Below are positions 32,882 through 41,954 of a stretch of DNA of 52,333 nucleotides, one piece after another. The notes beneath the pieces were generated by a model. That model did no database searches. It saw only the letters and a program-made list of their open reading frames with translations, and had not been told where the DNA came from. Positions within the stretch are counted from its first letter, which is position 1. Every line of letters starts with the position of its first letter. This DNA comes from Arsenicitalea aurantiaca (GTDB lineage Bacteria; Pseudomonadota; Alphaproteobacteria; Rhizobiales; Devosiaceae): contig NZ_RZNJ01000008.1 in NCBI RefSeq assembly GCF_003994485.1, positions 88,699-141,031 on the forward strand, read 5' to 3'. Both the position numbers and the translations under genes were made by a program.

Positions 32882-34200
32882 GCTTCGAGCTTCTGGTGGA
32901 TCTCCTCGCTATCGCCTTCAAGGCCGCCGGCGCCGCCTTCCTCTTCATCGCCGCGCTCGGGGTGATGCGCCTGCCCGATCCCTTCCAGCGCATGCATGCG
33001 GCCACCAAGGCCGGCACGCTCGGGGCCGGGCTCGTGCTCATCGGCACCGTGATCACGCTCGAGGGCACCGACACGCTGGTCATCGGCGTCCTCGCCATCC
33101 TCTTCCTCTTGCTCACCGTGCCGATCGCCGGGCATCTGCTCGGGCGCGCCGCCTATGTCTCTGGCGCCCCGCTCGTCGGCATTGCCGAAAACGATGCGCT
33201 CAAGGGCATCCTCAAGCGCCAGGCGAGCCCGCTCGAGGAGCGGATCCTGGGCGTCGCGCCCACCGATCTCGAAGCCGATGCCCGGGTCCGCGATCCCGGC
33301 CCCGCCCCCGCGCCCGCCCTTGCCGCGACCGCCTCGACCGCCGCTCCGGCGCGCGCGCCGCGCCCGGCCGTGCTTCCCGCCCTCGCCGAGATTCGCTTTG
33401 CGGTGATCGGCCCCGATGCCGGCCCCGTCGCGGGTCGGGCCCTCGGCATCGCCGAACGGGCGGGCGTCCCCGTCCACGGCTATGGCGTCATCGACCGGCG
33501 CATCTGCGAGGCGGCCGAGAACCCCGCCGCCGCGCGCGTCCTCATGCGCGAAAACCTCGGCACCGCCATCGCCGACCTGCAGGCCCGCGCCAAGGCGAGC
33601 AAGGCCGATTTCGAGCTCCATTACGAGGAGGCCATCCCCGAGGAGATGATCCCCTCGCCCGACAATCAGGGCGCGCTGCTCGTCCTGCCGTGCAAGGGCT
33701 GGTGCGACCATGGTGCCGAAATCCGCACGCCCGAGGCCACCGGCCGGCCCGAGGGCCTGCTGCGGCTGCGCAACCATCATGCCGGGCCCGTGCTCTATGT
33801 GGGGGAAACCGCCCATTCGGGCGAGGACGCCGAAATCGCGCTCCTCAATGACGGGTCGGGCATCGGCTTTGCGACCCTGCGCTGGGCGATCGAGGCGGGC
33901 CTCTACCGCCGGCCGCGCGTGCATCTTGCGGGCAAATACGCCCGGCCCGAGCGCGAGAAACTCGTCGCCGCCCTCGAAGGACTCGACGCGGAGCTCGTCG
34001 ATGAACCCGTGCGCAAGGGTTCGGGCACGCTGCTCTCGGCCCGCGCCGCCGGGTTCGACGCGGTCATCGTGCCGGCCCTCCCCCATCCGCTGCGCGCGGA
34101 CTGGTATGGGCAGTCCTGGCACGAGCAGGTAGCGCCGGGCTGGCGGGGTGAGGTATTGGTGTGCCTCGAAGACCCCGGCGCGACCGGACCGTCGGCCTGA
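32878..34200 (+). CDS. mrpG: Mrp antiporter subunit G fused to a large cytosolic C-terminal region
   Basis: Of 440 residues, the first about 95 are a normal MrpG: three helices with AAGAAFLFIAALGVMRLPDPFQRMHAATKAGTLGAGLVLIG. The family is usually 100-130 residues. Here a linker rich in Ala and Pro (about 135-160) leads to a region of about 275 residues that starts IRFAVIGPDAGPVAGRALGIAERAGVPVHGYGVI and, near 325, IALLNDGSGIGFATLRWAIEAGLYRRPRVHLAG. Two such strand-loop-helix openings suggest a tandem universal-stress-protein/HUP-like fold, possibly a nucleotide sensor for the antiporter. No stop or frameshift separates the parts. The fold call is inference. It overlaps mrpF by ATGA and is followed after about 40 bases by the kinase gene. 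Confidence 0.88.
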   Translation: MSFELLVDLLAIAFKAAGAAFLFIAALGVMRLPDPFQRMHAATKAGTLGAGLVLIGTVITLEGTDTLVIGVLAILFLLLTVPIAGHLLGRAAYVSGAPLVGIAENDALKGILKRQASPLEERILGVAPTDLEADARVRDPGPAPAPALAATASTAAPARAPRPAVLPALAEIRFAVIGPDAGPVAGRALGIAERAGVPVHGYGVIDRRICEAAENPAAARVLMRENLGTAIADLQARAKASKADFELHYEEAIPEEMIPSPDNQGALLVLPCKGWCDHGAEIRTPEATGRPEGLLRLRNHHAGPVLYVGETAHSGEDAEIALLNDGSGIGFATLRWAIEAGLYRRPRVHLAGKYARPEREKLVAALEGLDAELVDEPVRKGSGTLLSARAAGFDAVIVPALPHPLRADWYGQSWHEQVAPGWRGEVLVCLEDPGATGPSA

Positions 34201-34240
34201 GGCCGGCCGGGCCCGCGCGCTGAGAACCCCGAAGGCGCGC

Positions 34241-35728
34241 GTGCTCGACAACCGGACCAGCAAGACCCGCCGGCGCCTGCCGCTGACGACGACCCTGCCG
34301 CTGACCATCGCGGCGGGCGTCTTCGTTCTGATGATCGCGGTCACCCAGTTCGGCCTCGTCGTCCTGCAGCAGCGCAATGCCGAGGCCCTCGAGGACAAGG
34401 CGATCGTCTTCGTCGACGCACTCGCAGGGTTCGTCGCTGGCCGTATCGCGGAGGGCCCCGAGGCGGTCGAGGACGTGCTCGAACATGCCCTCGCCTATCG
34501 CAGCGCGCTCCAGGAAGAGGCGATCGCGGTGCGCTGGTACAGCGCCGAGGAAACGCCCCCGGCTCTCCGCCAGACTGCCGGATCGGACGATCCGCGCCTC
34601 CGCCGGGCGCTCGATGCGGCCACCGCCACCCCCCCGAGCGGGCTCGGCTTCACCCTCGACGATGATGATGCGCGCGGGCTCCTCACCCGCATCTACCGCA
34701 CCGGCGGGGACGTCTTTGCGATCTCGGCGCTCTTTGATGCGCGCCCGGTGATCGAGGACAACCAGACCGCCGCCACCGGCGCGACGCTGATCGATCTGGC
34801 CTCGGCGCTCCTTGCCGCGCTCGGCGCCTTCATCCTCACCCGCCGCGCGCTCCGCCCGCTCATCGGCTTTGCCGGCCGCCTCGCCTCCGAGGACGAGGCC
34901 ATGCAGCGGGCCGAGACCGCCGGCAGCCGCGAGGTGCAGCAGCTCGAAGAGGCCCTCTCGATCCGCCGCGAAAGCGAGAAGGCCCGCTCGCGCATCCTCG
35001 AGCGCCTCGCCCAGGGCGAGCGCGACGCGGTCCTCGCCCGGCTCGCGGCGAGCCTCGCCCACGAGGTGCGCAACCCGCTCGCCGGCATCCTCAACGGTCT
35101 CTCGACGCTCCGACGCTTCGGGGACGACCCGGTCGTGCGCGGACAGACCCTCGACATCGTCGAAAAGGGGCTGCGCTCGATCGAGCGCGTCGCCGATCTC
35201 ACGCTCTCGACCTATCGGCGCCGCTCCGGCCTCGCCATCCTCGGGGCCGACGACATCCTCGATCTGCGGCTCCTCATCGCGCCCGAAGCCCGGCGCAAGA
35301 AGCTCACCATCGACTGGCAGGTGCCCCCCGAAATCGCGGTGCGGGTCGATGCCGACGCCGTCCGGCAGATCCTTCTCAACCTCCTGCTCAATGCCTGCCA
35401 TGCAAGCCCCGAGGGCGGGCGCGTCGGGGTCGAGGTGGCGCTGGAGCCCGGCGAAGTCCGCTTCAGCGTCTCGGACACCGGCCCCGGCCTGCCCGAGGAC
35501 ATCCGCGCCTTCCTCACCGAAGGCGGGCAGGCGCCCCAGTCGCGCGGGCTCGGGGTCTGGATGATCTCGGCGCTCGTCGACGACATCGGCGGCCGGCTCA
35601 ATGTCGGCAGCCATCGCGGCGAAGGCACGACCGTCACTGTCATCCTCGCGCTCGGCGCCGATGCCGGGGCGGAGGGAACCGCGCTCATGCCCGGCGCCGC
35701 CGCGCCCGACCGAAGGGAGATCCCGTGA
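34241..35728 (+). CDS. Membrane sensor histidine kinase
   Basis: A 495-residue two-helix membrane kinase. Helix 1 is LPLTIAAGVFVLMIAVTQFGLVVLQQ (about 15-40), a periplasmic sensor of about 145 residues follows, and helix 2 is LIDLASALLAALGAFILTR (about 185-205). The H-box LAASLAHEVRNPLAGILNGL has His274, the N-box is LLNLLLNACHASPEGG, the G-boxes are DTGPGLPED and RGLGVWMISALVDDIGG, and the ATP lid is intact. It should phosphorylate the NtrC-type regulator whose gene overlaps it by ATGA-like coupling (35725-35728). The start is a GTG at 34241 with GAAGG upstream; the longer frame overlaps mrpG. Being in the mrp operon suggests it senses ion or pH stress. Confidence 0.9.
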   Translation: MLDNRTSKTRRRLPLTTTLPLTIAAGVFVLMIAVTQFGLVVLQQRNAEALEDKAIVFVDALAGFVAGRIAEGPEAVEDVLEHALAYRSALQEEAIAVRWYSAEETPPALRQTAGSDDPRLRRALDAATATPPSGLGFTLDDDDARGLLTRIYRTGGDVFAISALFDARPVIEDNQTAATGATLIDLASALLAALGAFILTRRALRPLIGFAGRLASEDEAMQRAETAGSREVQQLEEALSIRRESEKARSRILERLAQGERDAVLARLAASLAHEVRNPLAGILNGLSTLRRFGDDPVVRGQTLDIVEKGLRSIERVADLTLSTYRRRSGLAILGADDILDLRLLIAPEARRKKLTIDWQVPPEIAVRVDADAVRQILLNLLLNACHASPEGGRVGVEVALEPGEVRFSVSDTGPGLPEDIRAFLTEGGQAPQSRGLGVWMISALVDDIGGRLNVGSHRGEGTTVTVILALGADAGAEGTALMPGAAAPDRREIP

Positions 35729-37062
35729 GCACCAGGCCCCTCATCGGCATCGTCGAGGATGATTCCATCCTCGGCAGCTCGCTCGAGCAGCGTTTCCTCC
35801 TCGAGGGCTATGCCGTCCTCTGGCTGCGCTCGGCCGCCGAAGCGGAAGCCGCGCTCGCCCGCACGCCGGTGGAGCTCGTCCTCTCCGACATTCGCCTCCC
35901 CGATGGGGATGGCGAAACGGTGATGGCAGCGGTCTTTGCCCGCTACGGGATCGTGCCCACCATCTTCATGACGGCGTTCGGGGGCATCGAGCAGGCGGTG
36001 CGGCTCGTGCGCATGGGCGCGCGCGACTATCTCGCCAAGCCCTTCGATCTCGACGCGCTCGTCGAGCGGGTTGCCGCCATCGTGCCGCGCACCACCCCCG
36101 AGGGCGAGGCCGGCGGCGCGCGGCCGGCCGCCACGTTCGGGCTTTCCCCGGGCACCGAAGCGGTAAGGCGCACGCTCGAACGGGTGGCCGATCTCGACCT
36201 GCCGGTTCTCCTATTGGGCGAAACCGGCACCGGCAAGGAGGTCGCCGCCCGCTTCCTTCACGCCGCCTCGGCGCGCGCGGCAAAACCCTTCATCGCGATC
36301 AATTGCGGGGCGCTCCAGGCCGAGCTTTTCGATTCGGCGCTTTTCGGGCACGAGAAGGGCGCCTTCACCAGCGCCGTCGCCCGGCATGTGGGGTTCGTCG
36401 AACAGGCGGGCGAGGGCACGCTCTTTCTCGACGAGATCGGAGAGGTCGAGCCGGCGCTGCAGGTCAAGCTCCTCCGTCTCATCCAGGAGCGCGAGTTCCA
36501 GCGGCTCGGCGGGCGGGAGACGCTCCATTGCGCGGCGCGCATCGTGCTCGCCACCAATCGCGATCTCGAGGCGGAGGTCGCCGCCGGGCGCTTCCGGGAG
36601 GATCTCTATTTCCGCATCAATGTGCTCGCCTGCCCCCTGCCCCCGCTCCGCGCGCGGCGCGAAGAGATCGCTCCGCTGCTCGCCCATTTCGTCGCCGCCG
36701 CGGCCCGCCGCTTCGGACAGGCGGCGCCCGAGCTCGGCCCCGATGCGCTCGAGGCCGCCAACGCCCATGACTGGCCGGGCAATGTGCGCGAACTGATCAA
36801 CCGGGCCGAGCGTGCCGTGGCGCTTGCCGAAGGCCCGGTGCTCGGGGTGGGCGACCTCTTCCCCGACCGTGCGCTCGGGCGGCGTCCCGCAGCCCCGGCC
36901 GAGGATGCTTCGCTTGCGAGCGTGCGGGAGGGGGCCGAGCGCGCCCATATCGTCGAAACCCTGCGCCAGACAGGGGGCGCGGTGCAGGCCGCCGCCGAAA
37001 AGCTCGGCATTTCGCGCACGACGCTTTGGGAAAAGATGCGCCGCTACGGCATCGAACCCTGA
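35725..37062 (+). CDS. Sigma-54-dependent response regulator (NtrC family)
   Basis: A 445-residue activator with three domains. The receiver (1-120) has acidic pocket EDD and phospho-acceptor Asp55 (LVLSDIRLPDGDG), Thr in IFMTAF and Lys in YLAKPF. The AAA+ domain (about 140-370) has Walker A GETGTGKE at 165 and Walker B GTLFLDEIGEVE. Loop 1 reads GAFTSA (212-217), where the sigma-54-contacting motif is normally GAFTGA. The C-terminal Fis-type HTH is AAEKLGISRTTLWEKMRRYGI. It likely binds the two palindromes upstream of mrpA and activates the sigma-54 promoter there, so the operon would be autoregulated. The gene overlaps the kinase gene. Confidence 0.93.
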   Translation: MSTRPLIGIVEDDSILGSSLEQRFLLEGYAVLWLRSAAEAEAALARTPVELVLSDIRLPDGDGETVMAAVFARYGIVPTIFMTAFGGIEQAVRLVRMGARDYLAKPFDLDALVERVAAIVPRTTPEGEAGGARPAATFGLSPGTEAVRRTLERVADLDLPVLLLGETGTGKEVAARFLHAASARAAKPFIAINCGALQAELFDSALFGHEKGAFTSAVARHVGFVEQAGEGTLFLDEIGEVEPALQVKLLRLIQEREFQRLGGRETLHCAARIVLATNRDLEAEVAAGRFREDLYFRINVLACPLPPLRARREEIAPLLAHFVAAAARRFGQAAPELGPDALEAANAHDWPGNVRELINRAERAVALAEGPVLGVGDLFPDRALGRRPAAPAEDASLASVREGAERAHIVETLRQTGGAVQAAAEKLGISRTTLWEKMRRYGIEP

Positions 37063-37091
37063 TCCCCGGCCCGCCTCGGGCCGCGGGGGGC

Positions 37092-37700
37092 TCAGGCCTC
37101 GCCGTCGGGCCGCAGCGCCTCGCGTTCGGCACGCCGCCTTGCAAGCCGCGCCTGCCGGGCGAGGCGGAAGCGCGTCACCAGCGGCTTGATCGAGAAGTAG
37201 AGCACGAGGAAGGTGACGATGGCGAGCGGCACCGCGCCCACCAGCATGGCGCGGAGCACCGGCAGGAACTGGTCGATATTGATCGACAGAATACCGTCCG
37301 AAAGCAGCCGCTCGCCCTGCCGCTCGGCGAAGCGCTCGCTCGGCAGCGCTTCGAAGAGCCCCAGGATCCGCGAGCCGATCTGGTAGCTCGCCGCAAAGAT
37401 CAGCGGGAAGGTGAAGGGGTTGCCCACCACCGTGCCGATGGCGGCCGCCAGCATGTTGCCGCGCACGATCCAGGCGAGCAGAAACCCCAAAAAGAAGTGA
37501 AACCCCAGAAAGGGCGTCATCGAGACGGCCGCCCCCGAGGCGAAGCCCGCCGCCACCGCATGGGGGCTGGCCGAGAGCCTCAGGATCTTCTTTTGCAGAT
37601 AACTCAGATAGCGACGCAGCCCGATCCGCGGCCAAACCAGATTGCGGACGCGCTCCTGCCAGCTGTGACGTGCGTGTCTCTTGATGTTGGAGGTGTCCAT
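37092..37700 (-). CDS. DUF2062 domain-containing membrane protein
   Basis: A 202-residue inner-membrane protein. The DUF2062 core is ILRLSASPHAVAAGFASGAAVSMTPFLGFHFFLGFLLAWIVRGNMLAAAIGTVVGNPFTFPLIFAASYQIG, with two to three helices, and a further helix VGAVPLAIVTFLVLYFSIKPLV precedes a basic, alanine-arginine-rich tail. Function is unknown; the family is common in alphaproteobacteria. The start is placed at 37700 because similarity begins with a short basic stretch there; the frame is open to 37790. It is convergent with the response-regulator gene, 30 bases away; a GC-rich hairpin at 37067-37083 lies between but has no T tract. Confidence 0.8.
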   Translation of the reverse strand: MDTSNIKRHARHSWQERVRNLVWPRIGLRRYLSYLQKKILRLSASPHAVAAGFASGAAVSMTPFLGFHFFLGFLLAWIVRGNMLAAAIGTVVGNPFTFPLIFAASYQIGSRILGLFEALPSERFAERQGERLLSDGILSINIDQFLPVLRAMLVGAVPLAIVTFLVLYFSIKPLVTRFRLARQARLARRRAEREALRPDGEA

Positions 37701-37828
37701 GGCCGCCTGTTGCTCGTCTGGGGGTGAGACTACAGGGGGTCGGGCCTGCTTCGCCAATGATTTTTTTGTGGCCGCCCGGAGGCGCTCCATGTCCCTCCCG
37801 CGCGCGGGACCGGCGGGCTTTGGACGAC

Positions 37829-37860
37829 AAAAAAATCCCGGCTGGTGGACCAGCCGGGAT
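37829..37860 (-). terminator. Intrinsic terminator of the autotransporter gene
   Basis: A perfect 11-bp stem (37835-37845 with 37850-37860, ATCCCGGCTGG and its complement) closes a 4-base loop. Read leftward it is followed by seven T residues (A run at 37829-37835 on the plus strand). It begins about 27 bases after the stop codon of the autotransporter gene. Confidence 0.92.
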
Positions 37861-37886
37861 CGTCGTTTTCAGCTCTGCCGTAAGGC

Positions 37887-40800
37887 TTAGAAGTTGGAGC
37901 GGAGCCCGCCCGTCACGCGGCCCGCCTCGTAGTCTTCCGAGACGATGTAGGTGCCGTTGGCGAAGGCGGTGAAGCCGTTGCCGATGCCTTCGATGTTGAT
38001 GCCCGCGCCCACTTCGCCATAGATGCCGGTGAAGTCGTCGGTGCGGCCCGCAAGCGTCGTGCTCGAGAGATCGGCGTTCGCCGAACCCAGGAACTCGTTG
38101 CCCACGAATGCCGACACGAAGGGCGAGATGATGGCCGCTTCGGTCGCGATGGTCGCGCCGATCCGGCCGCCGGCCCGTGCCCTGAGGCTTTCGCCCTCGA
38201 GCCCGACGACGTCATCGCCGATCGAGAAATCGTCGAAGGTCGTGTTGGCGTAGGCGATGCTCGCCACCGGCTCGAAGAAGAGCCCGTCCGCGTCGAACCG
38301 GTGACCGGCCTCGAGCATGCCGCCGAGCGTCACGCCATTGGTCGATGCATCGAGGTCGCCGTCGGAAGCGAGCGCATAGTCGAGGGTGAGGAAATCGGCC
38401 TTGAAGAGCGCGCTCACATAGCTGCCCGTGCCGCTCAGCCAGTCTGCATAGGCCCCGACGCTCGGGCCCGACAGGGTTGCCGCATCGCCATTGTTGAAGG
38501 CGATGTCATTGGTGCCGTAGCCGCCGAGCGCGCCCAGCACGATCGTGCCCATGTCGGTGTGGAAGGCGCGGTCGATGCCGGCTTCGCCACCGATATAGGT
38601 CTCGGAATACCCTGCGTCGAACCCGATCGTGACGTCGAGCACGCCGACGTCGAAGCTGTCGCTGCGCTCGCCCTTGTACCCGATGATCCGGCCCCAGATG
38701 CCGCTGTCCTGGCTCTGATACCCCATCCGGCCGCTATTGGTGTCGGCGTAGGAGAGGGGTGCGCCGCCGCTGAAATAGGTGCGGAGGTCGCCGCTGCGCT
38801 GCTGCCAGCCCTCGGTCGTCGCGTGCCAGGTGTTGGTCGCGATGTGCGGGATGGCCGCGAGATTGTGCACGCTCTCGTTCACATAGCTCGCCAGCACCCA
38901 GAGGGTCTCGTAGTCCTCGGGGTTGAAGTTGTCCATGGCGAGCGGGCCGAAACCGCTCTCGTCATCCCCGTCAACGAATGCAGGCCACATGAAGTTGTTT
39001 TCGGTCTTGAAGAGATCGAAGGTGTAAAGCCCCTTGACGATCGGGCCATCGGCCAGCCGGAACTCGGCAGTGCTGGTCTCGAACTCACCGTTCCACAACT
39101 GCCCCAGCGCAATCACCGGAATGCCGTCTGCAACCAGCCCGGCAAAGCCGAAGCGGTTGACGTCATTGAGCTCCACCAGCGTCAGTCCGCTGGCCGTGCC
39201 GCCGATGAAGACCTGGTCGGCATCGGTGGTGTCGGCATTGCCCAGGAACGCATCGAGTTGGATCAGGCTCTTCTGATCGGGCTCGTCCGCATCCGCTCCG
39301 TTGAAATCGCCGCTCATGAAGACGCGGTCCTGCCTGAACGTATCGCCCGCGTCCTGATCCAGAAGGGTCAGCGTGCCAAAGGCATTGTTGAACGTCTCGA
39401 GGCCCAGATACTGGCTGTCCTCTTCGAGTTCGCCATTCACCGCATTCTTGATGCGGCCGCGGAAGGTCTCGAGGAACTCGTCATCGACGAGGCGCGTCCC
39501 GCCATTGTTGACCACATCGTTGGTGCCATCGAACTCGGAGTCCCCGGTGAATTCCCAGGTATCCTCGCTCAGATTGTTGAAGACGACGGTGCTGCCCGCT
39601 TCGGATTCGAGCCGCCCGATGATCGTGCCGAAGTTGTCGATCGTGAAATTGACGATACCCTCTGCATCCCCATGAACGTCGAGGTTCAGCGCCCGTCCGC
39701 CGAAATCGCGGGCGGCAATAGAGCCACCGACGACATCATCGGCAAAGTCCGACGCGTCCGCACGGTCCGATGAAGACAGATAGGTCGAAACCGCGTTGGT
39801 ATCGGAATCGTTCATCGTTTCGATGGTGCCGCGGTTGACGATGGTGCCGCTTTCAAACGCCTCGACGTTGACTGCAGCATAATTGTTGCTCGACAGATTG
39901 CCGACGACGCGGCTGCCTTCCGCGATCGAAACTGACGCAATAACTGCATCTTCGATCTCGATTCCGCGATCGCCGGCCAGAATGTTGCCGGAGACGTTCA
40001 CGACTACGGTGTCGATGCGTTCGCCGGAGATCTCGATGCCGCTGTCCGCCGCGATGATAAGGCCGTCGATCGTTGCGAGGACGTTCTCGCCGCCTTCGAT
40101 GTCGATGCCGTTGTCGCGGGCCAATAGGACACCGGTCGAACGGAGCGTGAGCTCGACATCGCCCGAGTCGGCATTGACCTGGACGCCTTCATCGTCGGAA
40201 TCGATCGACCCTGCGAGATCCAGCGTCACATTCGCGTGGCCGATGGCGTCGATTTCGATGCCATATCCCTCGTAGTCTTCGTCTCCGTCGTTGACGGTGC
40301 GAATCGAGCTTTCGGCGGAGGTGATCACCTTGATCGACGGGCGATTTACCTCGTCAAACGGATCGTCGTCCTCATCGATCTCGCCGTCATCGTCCCGGCG
40401 CGCGCCATTGGTCGTGGCATAGATGCCGGCATTGGATGCGACGATCGCGCCATTATGGGTGATGGTGATGTCGCCACCACGCGCCGTGCCGTATACAGGG
40501 TCGGTGATGTCGCTGTCGTCGAAGTAGTCATAGCCCTCGGCATCGGCGTAGATGCCGTGCTCCGGGATGATGCCGTCTTCGCCCTCGAGGCCGATCGTGC
40601 CGTTATTGGTGACACTGATATCGGCGCCATAGGTCCCGGCATAAATGCCGTTATTGGCGCTGGCGATTGTCCCGTCATTGGTGATCGAGATCATCCCGCC
40701 GGCGGAATTTTCTTCAACTTCGGCGTCTTCATCGCCGTCATAGCCGGAGAAGGCGTAGATGCCGTCGCCATCCCGTGCCACGATATCAGCGCTGTTGTCG

Positions 40801-41954
40801 ATCGTGATCGCACCGGTATCGGTCTCGGCATAGATGCCGTAGTCGCCCGCATCGATTTCACCGCTGTTGTCGATCAGGATCGCACCGGTATCGGTCTGGG
40901 CGTAGATGCCGTCGTCTCCGGCATCGATCTCACCGCTATTGGTGATCTCGATCGCGCCGAATTGCGTGTAGGCCGCGATGCCGTCATAGCCCGCATCGAG
41001 GTCAGCGCTATTGGTGATCGTAACCGCGCCAAGCCCGGCAGCATCCGCGTGGATCGCGTCAATCCCCGAATCGATCCCACCGCTATTGCTGATCGTGATC
41101 GACCCGCCCTCGGAATAGGCATAGATGCCCTCGGCCCCCGCGTCGATCTCGGCAGTGTTGTCAATCGTGATCGTGCCGGAACCGCTGATGGTCACGATAC
41201 CACCGGCATTGCTCTTAACGATCCCGTCATTATCGATGACAATGTTACCGGTCTCGGAGTCGGCGTAGATGCCGCGCAGGGCCGAGAACAGGTCCGAGCC
41301 GTTCTCGACGGTCACGTTGCCATTCAAGGTTTCGATATGGATCGCGTCGCCACCGCGATAGTCCCAACGTCCGTTCGGAACGCTCTGCTGCGTCTCTGAA
41401 TCGAAGTCGAAACGCGGCGTGGAATAACCTTCGTAGCCTGGGCCCCAGCTGGGCGCGCCCTCTACGTCATTGGCTCCGGCCGTACCGATACGCGTACCGG
41501 CGTCAGAGCGGAACGTTACGTCGCCATTTCCGGTCCGGATCTCGACGGCATGAGGCGTGTTGCTCGACGGGCCGGCGATGTTCTCGATGACCACGGGGTC
41601 ATCCATCTCTGCAGAGTCAGATTTGTCGACGTTGAACTTGATGTCGGTCGGCGTCTCACCGTCCTCGGCGATGATGCGGATACCATTGTTCACCACAATC
41701 CGTTCATCGTCCGGCCCGACATTGAACGTCATGTCGGCGTTCGGCGCGATGTCCACCCCATCGGTATCTTCACCGATGCAGAGGTAGTTGGCTCCGGAGG
41801 GCGCACACGCCGCCAGAACCTCCGAGGGCAGGACGAGGGCGGTGAAGGGCACGCCGAAGGCGGCGAGCGAGAGGGCGGTCAGCCCCGGAACGACGGCAAT
41901 GCGAAGCCGGCGACCACCTGACGGCGCGCCGAACGGTAGAAATGAAAATGTCAT
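37887..41954 (-). CDS. Autotransporter outer-membrane beta-barrel protein with repeat-rich passenger
   Basis: A 1355-residue type V secreted protein. The N-terminus is a long, basic signal sequence (GGRRLRIAVVPGLTALSLAAFGVPFTALVLPSEVLAA). The passenger (about 50-1050) is acidic and beta-helical, with degenerate repeats of about 20-25 residues such as GAIEITNSGEIDAGDDGIYAQ and GAITIDNSADIVARDGDGIYA clustered at roughly 200-480. The last about 280 residues form the barrel (SGIWGRIIGYKG..., ending VTGGLRSNF with a terminal Phe). It is likely an adhesin or surface-structure protein; no protease or lipase motif was seen. The ATG at 41954 has AGGGG six bases upstream; the frame is open to 42095. 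A strong terminator follows. Confidence 0.92.
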   Translation of the reverse strand: MTFSFLPFGAPSGGRRLRIAVVPGLTALSLAAFGVPFTALVLPSEVLAACAPSGANYLCIGEDTDGVDIAPNADMTFNVGPDDERIVVNNGIRIIAEDGETPTDIKFNVDKSDSAEMDDPVVIENIAGPSSNTPHAVEIRTGNGDVTFRSDAGTRIGTAGANDVEGAPSWGPGYEGYSTPRFDFDSETQQSVPNGRWDYRGGDAIHIETLNGNVTVENGSDLFSALRGIYADSETGNIVIDNDGIVKSNAGGIVTISGSGTITIDNTAEIDAGAEGIYAYSEGGSITISNSGGIDSGIDAIHADAAGLGAVTITNSADLDAGYDGIAAYTQFGAIEITNSGEIDAGDDGIYAQTDTGAILIDNSGEIDAGDYGIYAETDTGAITIDNSADIVARDGDGIYAFSGYDGDEDAEVEENSAGGMISITNDGTIASANNGIYAGTYGADISVTNNGTIGLEGEDGIIPEHGIYADAEGYDYFDDSDITDPVYGTARGGDITITHNGAIVASNAGIYATTNGARRDDDGEIDEDDDPFDEVNRPSIKVITSAESSIRTVNDGDEDYEGYGIEIDAIGHANVTLDLAGSIDSDDEGVQVNADSGDVELTLRSTGVLLARDNGIDIEGGENVLATIDGLIIAADSGIEISGERIDTVVVNVSGNILAGDRGIEIEDAVIASVSIAEGSRVVGNLSSNNYAAVNVEAFESGTIVNRGTIETMNDSDTNAVSTYLSSSDRADASDFADDVVGGSIAARDFGGRALNLDVHGDAEGIVNFTIDNFGTIIGRLESEAGSTVVFNNLSEDTWEFTGDSEFDGTNDVVNNGGTRLVDDEFLETFRGRIKNAVNGELEEDSQYLGLETFNNAFGTLTLLDQDAGDTFRQDRVFMSGDFNGADADEPDQKSLIQLDAFLGNADTTDADQVFIGGTASGLTLVELNDVNRFGFAGLVADGIPVIALGQLWNGEFETSTAEFRLADGPIVKGLYTFDLFKTENNFMWPAFVDGDDESGFGPLAMDNFNPEDYETLWVLASYVNESVHNLAAIPHIATNTWHATTEGWQQRSGDLRTYFSGGAPLSYADTNSGRMGYQSQDSGIWGRIIGYKGERSDSFDVGVLDVTIGFDAGYSETYIGGEAGIDRAFHTDMGTIVLGALGGYGTNDIAFNNGDAATLSGPSVGAYADWLSGTGSYVSALFKADFLTLDYALASDGDLDASTNGVTLGGMLEAGHRFDADGLFFEPVASIAYANTTFDDFSIGDDVVGLEGESLRARAGGRIGATIATEAAIISPFVSAFVGNEFLGSANADLSSTTLAGRTDDFTGIYGEVGAGINIEGIGNGFTAFANGTYIVSEDYEAGRVTGGLRSNF

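Noticed and set aside
37067-37083. CGGCCCG-CCT-CGGGCCG hairpin between the convergent regulator and DUF2062 genes
   Set aside because: Position suits a bidirectional terminator, but there is no T tract on either side, so it is not listed as one.
40236-41399. 387-codon frame antisense to the autotransporter repeats, itself repetitive (AVIGDRDR-like)
   Set aside because: The repetition is inherited from the repeats on the coding strand. There is no ribosome binding site, and the autotransporter frame is certain.
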